A stretch of 64,000 nucleotides of DNA, from contig JAETQR010000006.1 in NCBI GenBank assembly GCA_021770615.1, positions 61,809-125,808 on the forward strand. The letters run 5' to 3'. Below are positions 46,366-53,809 of this stretch, one piece after another. The notes below the pieces were generated by a model. It made no database searches, was not told the DNA's origin, and was given only the letters and a program-made list of their open reading frames with translations. Position 1 is the stretch's first letter. Each line of letters opens with the position of its first letter. The translations under genes and the position numbers were made by a program. This stretch comes from Lachnospiraceae bacterium (GTDB lineage Bacteria; Bacillota_A; Clostridia; Lachnospirales; Lachnospiraceae).

Positions 46366-47124
46366 TCAATTTGCAAGTCCCCGCTTGTTCAAAAGCCGTT
46401 TTTCGATCACGGAAAAAATACATTTATCGATCAAAATCCCCACGAGCACGATAATAACCATAACCAACATGACCTGATTGATATCCGCCAGATCGCGCCC
46501 CATAATAAGCGTCTGCCCCAGACCGATCGATGTCGTCATGACCTCTCCGGCCATAAGAGCCCTCCATGCAAAGGACCAGCCCTGCTTTAAGCCTGAGACC
46601 AGTTCCGGGAGACTGGCGGGCAGTATAACGTGCAGATAAAGCTGCTTTTTCCCAGCCCCCATCGTAAGGGCTGCTCTTTTATAAATCGGCTGTACATTTT
46701 TAATGGCATTGTCCACAGAGATAGAGATACTGAATGCGGATCCCATTACGACCACAAATAAGATCGCCTGAGTGGATAATCCAAACCAAAGGATTGAAAA
46801 TGGTACCCAGCACACACTTGGCAGTGTCTGTATACCGAGCACAAGCGGCTTCATATTTTTCTGGAGATATCCAAAATGATTGATCAGCAGGCCAAAGACC
46901 ACACCAATGATAACAGCGATCGCATATCCTCCGATTCCCCGCAAAAGAGAATTTCCTGTCGCCGTAAAAAGTGTTCCATCCGAACAAAGGTCAATAAACC
47001 GTTCTGCAACCCCTGTCGGAGAAGGTACGGAATATGATTTACAAATTTCCAGAACATCCACACTAAGCCAGTAAAATCCCTGCCACGCAGCTACAAGTAT
47101 TATAAGAAAAAGTAATATTCCCAT
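46366..47124 (-). CDS. ABC transporter permease (SsuC/TauC type)
   Basis: 252 residues, about six membrane helices, with the BPD_transp_1 EAA loop reading AALTMGAGKKQLYLHVILPA. It follows the pattern of nitrate/sulfonate/taurine-type importer permeases (SIRGI-like GNSLLRGIGGYAIAVIIGVV near the start). Its ATG overlaps the ATPase stop by one base (TGATG). Last gene of the SBP-ATPase-permease operon, 5' to 3' on the minus strand. Confidence 0.92.
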   Translation of the reverse strand: MGILLFLIILVAAWQGFYWLSVDVLEICKSYSVPSPTGVAERFIDLCSDGTLFTATGNSLLRGIGGYAIAVIIGVVFGLLINHFGYLQKNMKPLVLGIQTLPSVCWVPFSILWFGLSTQAILFVVVMGSAFSISISVDNAIKNVQPIYKRAALTMGAGKKQLYLHVILPASLPELVSGLKQGWSFAWRALMAGEVMTTSIGLGQTLIMGRDLADINQVMLVMVIIVLVGILIDKCIFSVIEKRLLNKRGLAN

Positions 47125-47867
47125 CACACTTCTCCCCCTCTTACCTCTTCGAGTATTTTATGACGAAGCTCCACAAATTCCGGGGAGTAAACATGTCGCG
47201 GGCGCTCCAAACGGATCGGAATCGTGTTAGCGATCTTTCCGGTCCCCGGGGAGAGGACTACAACCCGGTCAGCAAGATAAACCGACTCCTCCACACTGTG
47301 GGTAATAAACAAAATCGTTTTTTTGGTCTCCATCCATATCCTCTGCAACTCCTCCCGGAGCAAATTCGAGGTCTGCTTATCGAGCGCAGAAAACGGCTCA
47401 TCCATAAGAAGAACCCCGGAATCCATCGTAAGCGCCCTGGCAAGAGCTGTCCTCTGTTTCATACCGCCGGATATCTGATGGATCGGATAGTCTCTGTATT
47501 CTGACAAGTGAACCATATCAAGATAGTGCATCGCCTTTTCTTCCTGCTCCTCTTTAGAGACACCAGCAAGTTTCATGCCAAACTTTACATTGTCGATCAC
47601 ACTCAGCCACGGATATAACCCATGTTCCTGAAACATGACTGTCCGGTCAGCGCCGGGCCCTGTCACTTCCCTGCCATCCAGAAGCACTCTTCCTGCGGTT
47701 GGTTTTTCGAGCCCCGCCACCAGATTCAGGAGAGTACTCTTTCCACAACCGGAAGTTCCCACGATACATACAAATTCTCCGGTTTTCACCTCCAGATCGA
47801 TTCCGTTCAGCGTAGCCTTTTCACTGTTATCAAAATGCTTGCAAAGCCCTTCCAATACCAAAGACAT
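47124..47867 (-). CDS. ABC transporter ATPase (SsuB/TauB type)
   Basis: 247 residues. Walker A GTSGCGKSTLLNLVAG, Q-loop MFQEHGLYPWLSVIDNV, signature ISGGMKQRTALARAL, Walker B VLLMDEPFSALD, H-loop FITHSVEES. The ATG at 47867 has AAGGAGG six bases ahead; the longer frame adds 42 residues overlapping the end of the binding-protein gene and has no family support. Energises the neighbouring permease. Confidence 0.94.
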   Translation of the reverse strand: MSLVLEGLCKHFDNSEKATLNGIDLEVKTGEFVCIVGTSGCGKSTLLNLVAGLEKPTAGRVLLDGREVTGPGADRTVMFQEHGLYPWLSVIDNVKFGMKLAGVSKEEQEEKAMHYLDMVHLSEYRDYPIHQISGGMKQRTALARALTMDSGVLLMDEPFSALDKQTSNLLREELQRIWMETKKTILFITHSVEESVYLADRVVVLSPGTGKIANTIPIRLERPRHVYSPEFVELRHKILEEVRGGEV

Positions 47868-47922
47868 ACAAATCCTCCTTATGCCCAAAATAAGCGTTCC
47901 GTTTATTTTGCGAATAAACAGT

Positions 47923-48897
47923 TTATTTCGCAAATAAACTGTTTTCTTCCGGCAGTTCATTGATAAAATTCTGTTCCTTACTAATATTGGCAAAACCCAT
48001 TACCGATTCACGGTTGATCTCCGTACTGACGCCAATTCGCTCAAATGCCCCGGCAATGATGTTTTCTCCCAATGCCTTTCCCGTAGCATTTTTCAACTCC
48101 GTATTTATGATCTTTAAGGATTCCTCCCTATTGTCGTTGATCTTTGCAGTCGCCGCCTCATGCTCCTTGATAAACTTCTCTACCAATTCCGGGTTATTTT
48201 CCATAAATTCTTTTCTCACAACGACCACAGCGACATCATACTGGCCTTCCATATAAAATTCATCATAATCAAGGACAAGTTCTGCTCCCTGCTCTAAAAG
48301 CGTTGTCCCCCATGGCTCTGGCACAAGCGCCGCATCGATATCTCCCCGCTCCATCATGTTTGCCACATCGGCATTTGCCACTGCGCTGACCTTCACGGTT
48401 CCCCCTTCGGTATCCGGTTTCAGATCATTATCTTTTAAAAGCTGCAACAGGTTCAGATGCTGGGTATTTCCGATCTGTGGTATCGCCACCACTTTACCAG
48501 ACAGATCTGCCGCACTATTGATGCCGGAACCTTTCCTGCGGATGAGCACTGCGCCGCCCTTTGTCGCACTTGACAGGATCACTACATCCCCTTTTGACTT
48601 TACATTTGCACTGATTGCCGGAACCGGTCCGATATATCCGATATCAATATCTCCCGCAAAAAGCGCCTCCACTTCTGCAGGTCCCGCATTAAATGCCGTC
48701 CAGTTGACTTTAACATCCCCAAAACTATTTTCAAGGTTTTTTTCCGATTTCATAAGAAGCGCCTGCGCATGTGTTACATTATTAAAATATCCCACATTTA
48801 CTTCTTCTGCCTTTTTTGAACCAGAACCACATCCGGTCATTCCCAATACTGCCATTACCAGTGTCCCGACCAACACCGCTTTCTTTAAATATCTCAT
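47923..48897 (-). CDS. ABC transporter substrate-binding lipoprotein (SsuA/NrtT/TauA type)
   Basis: 324 residues. Lipoprotein signal peptide with lipobox GMTG-C (Cys about residue 23). The mature part follows the NMT1/SsuA fold: NVGYFNNVTHAQALLMKSE, DIDIGYIGPVPAISAN, GKVVAIPQIGNTQHLNLLQL, DAALVPEPWGTTLLEQGAEL, VVVRKEFMENNPELVEKF. Likely ligands are alkanesulfonates, taurine, thiamine precursors or similar; no oxidoreductase for sulfonate use is near, so this stays open. The last codons lie in a short hairpin (AAACAGTTTATTT...). First gene of the operon; it faces the LacI gene. Confidence 0.9.
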   Translation of the reverse strand: MRYLKKAVLVGTLVMAVLGMTGCGSGSKKAEEVNVGYFNNVTHAQALLMKSEKNLENSFGDVKVNWTAFNAGPAEVEALFAGDIDIGYIGPVPAISANVKSKGDVVILSSATKGGAVLIRRKGSGINSAADLSGKVVAIPQIGNTQHLNLLQLLKDNDLKPDTEGGTVKVSAVANADVANMMERGDIDAALVPEPWGTTLLEQGAELVLDYDEFYMEGQYDVAVVVVRKEFMENNPELVEKFIKEHEAATAKINDNREESLKIINTELKNATGKALGENIIAGAFERIGVSTEINRESVMGFANISKEQNFINELPEENSLFAK

Positions 48898-49002
48898 GAT
48901 CTACTCCATTCCTGCACATCTGTGCATGTATCATTATTTATGAAACATTCTTAAATCTATTTTATCCTACCAAATGTTCCCTGTTTAATTAACCCCTGTT
49001 TC

Positions 49003-49016
49003 TGCAAACGTTTTCA
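49003..49016. promoter_or_regulatory. LacI-family/cre-like operator 1
   Basis: TGCAAACGTTTTCA, matching the LacI-family consensus TGNAANCGNNNNCA. It lies in the divergent region on the ABC-operon side, 105 bp upstream of the binding-protein start. Confidence 0.8.
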
Positions 49017-49090
49017 TTTGATTTTTCCCTGATTTTATGTTACATTCTTTATAAAACATCATAAATACAATTCTTTCTGTTTTTTATTTT

Positions 49091-49104
49091 TGCAAACGTT
49101 TTCA
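49091..49104. promoter_or_regulatory. LacI-family/cre-like operator 2
   Basis: A second identical TGCAAACGTTTTCA, 88 bp from the first and 55 bp before the LacI start codon. Two identical operators flanking the divergent promoters allow looping by one repressor tetramer. Confidence 0.8.
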
Positions 49105-49158
49105 CACAAAACAACAATTTTAACAATACACGCGTTCGTTTACAAATGGAGGATAAGC

Positions 49159-50211
49159 ATGTCATTAAAAAAAATCGCCAATCTCGCTGGCACTTCCGTA
49201 TCGACGGTATCCAGAGTGCTAAATCACCCGGAACACAGTTGCAACCGCCCCGGGCTGACAGAAAAAATATGGGAGATCGCAAATTCCCTGAACTATATTC
49301 CACACGCTGCAGCAAGAAATCTGAGGCTTGGAACTCCGGATAAAACAGGACACTTCACTGTCGATATCTTTCTGACCCGTTTTGATTCAATGGATACGGA
49401 TTTATTTTTTCGTGAATTATTTCATCACATCCGTGAGGAACTGATCTGGCAGGATTGCCTGCTGGGCGAGATCCTCAGCTCCGAAAACATCATTGCCCTG
49501 GAAGATAATCCTTCCCCCATAGAAAGTATACCATACAAATCTGCATCCGCTTTTGTATCCCGAAAACCGGATACCGGGCTGATCATACTTGGCAAATGCC
49601 CATCGGAGCTTGTGCCCCTGCTAAAAAAAAGATACGGCTATATCGCCGGAATAGACCGAAACCCCACAGATTACGAATACGACGAGGTAATCTGCAGTGG
49701 TCTTGCAGCGGCGGAAAAAGCGGTCGAATATCTTATTTCCCTCGGCCACAAAAATATTGCCTACATCGGTGACTGTACCTATGAATCGCGTTACATCGGC
49801 TACTATCAGGCTCTGCTAAATCACAAGATCCCGATTGATTACTCCAACATCCATCCCAGTGACCAGACAATGGATCAGGGATTTCAGATCATGAACACGA
49901 TCATCCGCTCCCCCCAAAAACCTACAGCGGTGTTTTGTGCCAATGACTGCACCGCGCTTGGTGCCCTGAAAGCGCTCAGACAAAGCAAAAAAAGAGGGTA
50001 TTTGCCCTCTATTATCTCCATTGACAATATAAAAGATTCACAAAAGTCAACACCAATGCTAACCACGATCGACATTCCCAAAAAAGAAATGGGGCATCTT
50101 GCGCTGACACTGCTTTTGGACCGAAAAAAAGGAGCCCACAGGGAAAATGTCCGCATCGAACTTCCCTGCCGGCTCATTGAACGCGATAGTTGCAGCTATA
50201 ACCCGAATTGA
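49159..50211 (+). CDS. LacI-family transcriptional regulator
   Basis: About 350 residues. N-terminal HTH and hinge (MSLKKIANLAGTSVSTVSRV, LNHPEHSCN) and a periplasmic-binding-protein-like sensor domain (GIDRNPTDYEYDEVICSG; LGHKNIAYIGDCTYESRYIG; FCANDCTALGALKAL; TPMLTTIDIPKKEMG). The ATG at 49159 follows GGAGG by six bases; the longer reading adds 23 residues upstream of a canonical LacI start. Divergent from the SBP-ABC operon and probably represses both it and itself through the twin operators. The ligand is likely a sugar by family, which sits oddly with a sulfonate-type transporter. Confidence 0.93.
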   Translation: MSLKKIANLAGTSVSTVSRVLNHPEHSCNRPGLTEKIWEIANSLNYIPHAAARNLRLGTPDKTGHFTVDIFLTRFDSMDTDLFFRELFHHIREELIWQDCLLGEILSSENIIALEDNPSPIESIPYKSASAFVSRKPDTGLIILGKCPSELVPLLKKRYGYIAGIDRNPTDYEYDEVICSGLAAAEKAVEYLISLGHKNIAYIGDCTYESRYIGYYQALLNHKIPIDYSNIHPSDQTMDQGFQIMNTIIRSPQKPTAVFCANDCTALGALKALRQSKKRGYLPSIISIDNIKDSQKSTPMLTTIDIPKKEMGHLALTLLLDRKKGAHRENVRIELPCRLIERDSCSYNPN

Positions 50212-50248
50212 TCTCATCTTATGATTAACGCTCAATCCGGAAATACAG

Positions 50249-50998
50249 TCAGGCGCTCCAGATTCCATCTCTTTTTACCCGTTCCCAATCCACAGTGAGA
50301 ACATCCACCTTCTTTCCCCGGTAACCGGTTTGACGACTCTCGGTGATATATTTCTGCCGGAGCAGATTGTCCAGCGCCTGTTTCACTCTTTCCTTCGGAA
50401 CTTTGTTATACTCCGCCACACTGTTTACCGTTTTCCAGTAAGTAGCAAGCGTCCGCGGTTTTGAACGCAATCTGTTCAGACTGACAAATATCAGATCATT
50501 ATAATGGTCTTTCTCCTGCGACTGTCTCGGCATTTCCACATAACTGGTAGAAACCGATTTTAAAATATTGCTGAATGAAAACTTCACTCCGTAAATAATG
50601 ACTCGTTTACCAAGTTCTTTCAGATACTCTACAACCTTTAAAAAATGGGCATCCCCTGTAAATATGACATAAACCTCCGGACTCTTTTTCTTCGCCGCAT
50701 AGCGGTAGATCCGGTCCAGAATGATCACATCGGTAAAATCTTTATCAACACCTGTTTTCTCGCTAGCCGTATGGATGACCCCGGAAGTGATCTTCTTCAG
50801 GCGGTTCATATCCTGTTCAATATTTGGCTCTGAAAAATCCCCAAAGATATATAAGTCCTTAATCTTAAAATCCTGTTTTAACTCCTTTAACCATTGCTCT
50901 ACATTTGGCTGCATCTGAAATTTATTCATGTATCCATAAAACCAATGCTCATAGTCCACAAACACAACTGCGTCCGTTTTTTTACTTTTTCCGAACAT
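50249..50998 (-). CDS. NYN-domain (LabA/DUF88) protein with winged-helix tail
   Basis: 249 residues from the ATG at 50998 (AAGGAGGGTGG ahead). The N-terminal PIN-like NYN nuclease fold shows the acidic residues expected: VVFVDYEHW, IFGDFSEPN, KDFTDVIILDRIYRY and FTGDAHFLKVVEYL. The C-terminal 80 residues (SVAEYNKVPKERVKQALDNL) read as a winged helix that could bind nucleic acid. Probable RNA-processing or DNA/RNA-binding nuclease; the target is unknown. It is convergent with the LacI gene. Confidence 0.85.
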   Translation of the reverse strand: MFGKSKKTDAVVFVDYEHWFYGYMNKFQMQPNVEQWLKELKQDFKIKDLYIFGDFSEPNIEQDMNRLKKITSGVIHTASEKTGVDKDFTDVIILDRIYRYAAKKKSPEVYVIFTGDAHFLKVVEYLKELGKRVIIYGVKFSFSNILKSVSTSYVEMPRQSQEKDHYNDLIFVSLNRLRSKPRTLATYWKTVNSVAEYNKVPKERVKQALDNLLRQKYITESRQTGYRGKKVDVLTVDWERVKRDGIWSA

Positions 50999-51088
50999 CT
51001 CCACCCTCCTTTCCTGTATGATTTGTTGTGTATACATATATAGTATAGCACAACTGACATTCATGACGCAAATTTATTTTTCCAACAG

Positions 51089-51349
51089 CACGAAAATCAA
51101 TTTTTAGCGCCTGTAATTTATGAAAAACCACTGAAAATCCATGCAACAATGGGGATATTTCCTGATGAAGACCGTATAAACGTGTCGGTCCTTAGGCTGC
51201 GTACAAGGTGCAGTTTTTGCACCTTGCAGCCTTTGTACCGCTACATGTTTATCCTAAGCGAAAGCGGGTCTGAATCAGGAAATATCCCCATTGTTGTATG
51301 AATTTCATTGTTTTCACAAAGCTGTAACCGCTAAAAATTGATTTCCGTG
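51089..51349 (+). repeat. Structured palindromic element, copy B
   Basis: 261 bp, same orientation as copy A. Outer arms CACGAAAATCAATTTTTAGCG and complement; 25-bp arms at 51142-51166 and 51274-51298 with sequence different from A but still paired (one G-U); core from about 51170 to 51270 with the invariant ATAAACGTGT and ACATGTTTAT loops. Its apical stem has a wider loop (GGTGC-AGTTTTT-GCACC) than the other copies. The right tip is read through as the last codons of the phosphoesterase gene. Confidence 0.93.
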
Positions 51350-51984
51350 TTACAACAACTTCTTGCCATTCCCTCACGCCTCTTCTGATCGACCACGATC
51401 CATTCATCCAGACTGAGCGGCGTGTAATCAGAAAACATGCAAAAGCAATTTATCATATTGCATGGGATGGGCTCCGGCTGGTCGACATAGCGCGACTTGT
51501 TTTTTGTGCCCCTTGTCTGATGGATAAAATCATTTACCAGCACCTCGTCGAGCGAATCGTGAACATGTCCATAGAGCATATATGTCTTTGGAATCCCGTT
51601 CTCATCCACACGATACTGTCCATTATAACAAAATACCGGATAGTGGCACAAAATCACCTTTCGTTTATTATCCCGGAGTTCCTCATATGGCTTCACCCAT
51701 CCGAAAAGCCCCGTATCAAACTTCCGGTGCCTCAAAAAATGATCGTGGTTCCCTTGGATAAGAAACAGATTCCCGTTCAGTCTTCTCAGGATTTCATTCG
51801 TCTGCTCTGCATTCCCTGCCGATACGTCGCCAAGAATCACCACATCATCCCCCTGCCTGACTTTCTGGTTCCAACGCCCGACAATATGCTCATTCATCTC
51901 CTCCACCGTTTCAAAGCCACGGAAATCAAGGCTATGGTTCAGATTTTCATGAAAGAAATGCAGGTCTGATATATAATAACGCAT
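51331..51984 (-). CDS. Metallophosphoesterase
   Basis: 217 residues of the calcineurin-like family. Metal motifs in order: YYISDLHFFHEN (D-x-H), VVILGDVSAG (GD), LIQGNHDHFLR (GNHD), LCHYPVF (H), and LYGHVHDS (GHxH). The substrate is unknown; this small type is often annotated simply as phosphoesterase or 'metallophosphatase'. It starts 3 bp after the thioesterase gene. The last residues (N-T-E-I-N-F-stop) are encoded by the tip of repeat element B, so the natural C-terminus may have been changed by the element. Confidence 0.9.
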   Translation of the reverse strand: MRYYISDLHFFHENLNHSLDFRGFETVEEMNEHIVGRWNQKVRQGDDVVILGDVSAGNAEQTNEILRRLNGNLFLIQGNHDHFLRHRKFDTGLFGWVKPYEELRDNKRKVILCHYPVFCYNGQYRVDENGIPKTYMLYGHVHDSLDEVLVNDFIHQTRGTKNKSRYVDQPEPIPCNMINCFCMFSDYTPLSLDEWIVVDQKRREGMARSCCNTEINF

Positions 51985-51987
51985 CCC

Positions 51988-52368
51988 CTACCTCGCATTC
52001 GCCTTTTCCTGAAACTTGCGGTCATCTACGATAAATCTTTCGTGTATCCCTTTACCAACGGGCCCTCTCTCATCCGAGACCTGAACCTCAAAAATAAGTT
52101 TCCTTCCTTCAATGCCTGTCAACACACTCTCACAGGTAACTTTCATCCCAAGGGGCGTAGGCGCATCATGTGTAATATTCAGGCTGATTCCAACTGTTCC
52201 GCAGCCCTCCTCCAGCTCTTCAGCGACACTCTGCCATGCCGTCTTTTCCATCAGTGCGGTCATAGCCGGCGTGGCAAACACCTCTAACGTCCCGCTTCCC
52301 ACCGTCTTTGCTGTATTTTCTTCCGAGACTACCACAGTCTGATTCCCCTTGATTCCTGTTTTCAGCAT
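51988..52368 (-). CDS. Hot-dog thioesterase (fluoroacetyl-CoA thioesterase-like)
   Basis: 126 residues: MLKTGIKGNQTVVVSEENTA, EVFATPAMTALMEKTAWQSV, GCGTVGISLNITHDAPTP and GKGIHERFIVDD. The 'VFATPAMxxLME' segment is the mark of the FlK-like hot-dog family, which hydrolyses acyl-CoAs. Most members are housekeeping proteins of unknown substrate rather than true fluoroacetate enzymes. Cotranscribed with the metallophosphoesterase (3-bp gap). Confidence 0.88.
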   Translation of the reverse strand: MLKTGIKGNQTVVVSEENTAKTVGSGTLEVFATPAMTALMEKTAWQSVAEELEEGCGTVGISLNITHDAPTPLGMKVTCESVLTGIEGRKLIFEVQVSDERGPVGKGIHERFIVDDRKFQEKANAR

Positions 52369-52481
52369 ATAATTCTCCTATCTATGATTTATTTTGATCC
52401 AAATTCTATTTTCTACTAAATACCCCATTTCGTCAACCCATTTTCTTTTTCATGAGAATCCGTCTTGGGCTACTGCAATTC

Positions 52482-52769
52482 CACGGAAATCCTCAGGAAA
52501 TCAATTTTTCTACACGAAAATCAATTTTTGGTGCTCTCAATTTATGGAAAGCTGACAAAGCTTCGTACAGCAGCGGGAATATTTCCTAATAAGGACCGTA
52601 TAAACGTGTCGGTCCTTAGGCTGCGTATTAGGTACTGTGGCACCTTGCAGCCTTTGTACCGCTACATGTTTATTTTAAGCGCAAGCGGGTCCTTATCAGG
52701 AAATATTCCCGCTACTGTACAAATGTCACTATTCTTATAAATTGAGAGCACCAAAAATTTATTTCCGTA
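52482..52769 (+). repeat. Structured palindromic element, copy C, with repeated left tip
   Basis: The element proper spans 52513-52769. Arms GGTGCTCTCAATTTAT and complement (perfect 16 bp) and the 25-bp pair 52566-52590/52695-52719 (23 of 25 matched), with the shared core. To the left, 52482-52512 holds two further partial tips (CACGGAAATC and GGAAATCAATTTTT), as if the end had been reiterated. The 480-bp gap from the thioesterase to the tRNA holds only this element and a promoter. Confidence 0.92.
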
Positions 52770-52787
52770 ATTTTTCCAAAAAAATTG

Positions 52788-52816
52788 TTGACATTTCCGG
52801 AAACCTATAATATAAT
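52788..52816 (+). promoter_or_regulatory. Promoter of the tRNA-Pro/tRNA-Gly unit
   Basis: TTGACA (52788-52793), 17-bp spacer, TATAAT (52811-52816); 33 bp before tRNA-Pro. Consensus strength, right after element C. Confidence 0.9.
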
Positions 52817-52848
52817 AAATCTTGCGTTGTGATGAGCAGCACTCATAT

Positions 52849-52923
52849 CGGGGTGTGGCTCAGCTTGGCTAGAGCGCCTGATTTGGGATCAGGAGGCCGC
52901 AGGTTCAAATCCTGTCACCCCGA
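52849..52923 (+). tRNA. tRNA-Pro (TGG)
   Basis: Acceptor CGGGGTG/CACCCCG, anticodon stem CCTGA/TCAGG with loop TTTGGGA (anticodon TGG), T arm with GGTTCAAATCC. No encoded CCA. Confidence 0.96.
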
Positions 52924-52990
52924 TTAAAAAGGCGTTTGTCTTTCCTAAAAATTGAATAGATCAGCTATAGAAAAATCTATAGTAATACAT

Positions 52991-53061
52991 GCGGGTGTAG
53001 TTCAATGGTAGAACACTAGCCTTCCAAGCTAGATACGTGGGTTCGATTCCCATCACCCGCT
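52991..53061 (+). tRNA. tRNA-Gly (TCC)
   Basis: Acceptor GCGGGTG/CACCCGC, anticodon stem CTAGC/GCTAG with loop CTTCCAA (anticodon TCC), T arm GTGGG-TTCGATT-CCCAT. No encoded CCA. Confidence 0.96.
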
Positions 53062-53092
53062 CTTCGAATGCAAAAACACCGAAACCCAAGGG

Positions 53093-53346
53093 CACGGAAA
53101 TCAATTTTTGGCGGTCGCAATTTATGGAAAACCGACAAAGCTTCGTACAGCAGCGGGAATATTTTCTGATGAGGACCGTATAAACGTGTCGGTCCTTAGG
53201 CTGCGTATAAGGTGCTGTGCACCTTGCAGCCTTTGTACCGCTACATGTTTATTTTAAGCGGGAGCGGGTCCGGATCAGAAAATATTCCCGCTGCTGTACA
53301 ATGTCACGATTCTTATAAATTGCGACGCCAAAAATTGATTTCCGTG
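53093..53346 (+). repeat. Structured palindromic element, copy D
   Basis: 254 bp, the most regular copy. Arms: tip GGAAATCAATTTTTGGCG and complement; GTCGCAATTTAT/ATAAATTGCGAC; a perfect 25-bp pair 53146-53170/53274-53298. Core: hairpin 1 GGACCG/CGGTCC (53173-53195), hairpin 2 AGGCTGC-AAGGTGC/GCACCTTGCAGCCT (53198-53232), hairpin 3 CCGCT/AGCGG (53238-53261). The loops of hairpins 1 and 3 (53180-53189, 53243-53252) are complementary over 10 nt. It lies between the two tRNA units. Confidence 0.95.
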
Positions 53347-53363
53347 ACTCAAGGTAAAAGTTG

Positions 53364-53392
53364 TTGACATTCATTTCTTTTTGTGATAGTAT
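53364..53392 (+). promoter_or_regulatory. Promoter of the tRNA-Arg/His/Gln unit
   Basis: TTGACA (53364-53369), 17-bp spacer, TAGTAT (53387-53392); 55 bp before tRNA-Arg, directly after element D. Confidence 0.85.
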
Positions 53393-53447
53393 TTTTTAAG
53401 TACTGACCTGATAGGTCTGATACCATGTGATATTTTATTTTAACTGT

Positions 53448-53521
<74 letters not shown>

Positions 53522-53532
53522 ATTATTAACAT

Positions 53533-53607
53533 GGTGGGTATAGCGCAGTTGGTTAGCGCGTCAGATTGTGGCTCTGAAGGCCGTGGGTTCGAATCCCATT
53601 ACCCACC
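53533..53607 (+). tRNA. tRNA-His (GTG)
   Basis: Acceptor GTGGGTA/TACCCAC with the extra G(-1) pairing to C, as required for HisRS; anticodon stem TCAGA/TCTGA with loop TTGTGGC (anticodon GTG). Confidence 0.96.
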
Positions 53608-53630
53608 TTTCCTATATTGATGTAGGACGT

Positions 53631-53702
53631 TGGGCTATCGCCAAGGGGTAAGGCATAGGACTTTGACTCCTACATTCGCTGGTTCAAATCCAGCTAGCCC
53701 AG
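53631..53702 (+). tRNA. tRNA-Gln (TTG)
   Basis: Acceptor TGGGCTA/TAGCCCA, anticodon stem TAGGA/TCCTA with loop CTTTGAC (anticodon TTG), T arm GCTGG-TTCAAAT-CCAGC. Confidence 0.96.
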
Positions 53703-53731
53703 TTAAAGCAGGGAACAGCTACAAACAATGC

Positions 53732-53778
53732 AGAAGAACATCATTTGTGCTCACACAAAAATGATGTTCTTCTTTTTT
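53732..53778 (+). terminator. Terminator of the tRNA cluster
   Basis: Fifteen-bp perfect stem AGAAGAACATCATTT / AAATGATGTTCTTCT, extended inside by GTG/CAC, followed by TTTTTT on the plus strand. It also faces the end of the GH25 gene. Confidence 0.92.
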
Positions 53779-53809
53779 ACTATATGAATAGTGACTTTTA
53801 TCAAAATTG

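Noticed and set aside
23338..53346. Elements A-D as a CRISPR array or as a retron msr-msd
   Set aside because: The copies are far apart and not spaced as repeat-spacer units, and no cas or reverse transcriptase gene is present.
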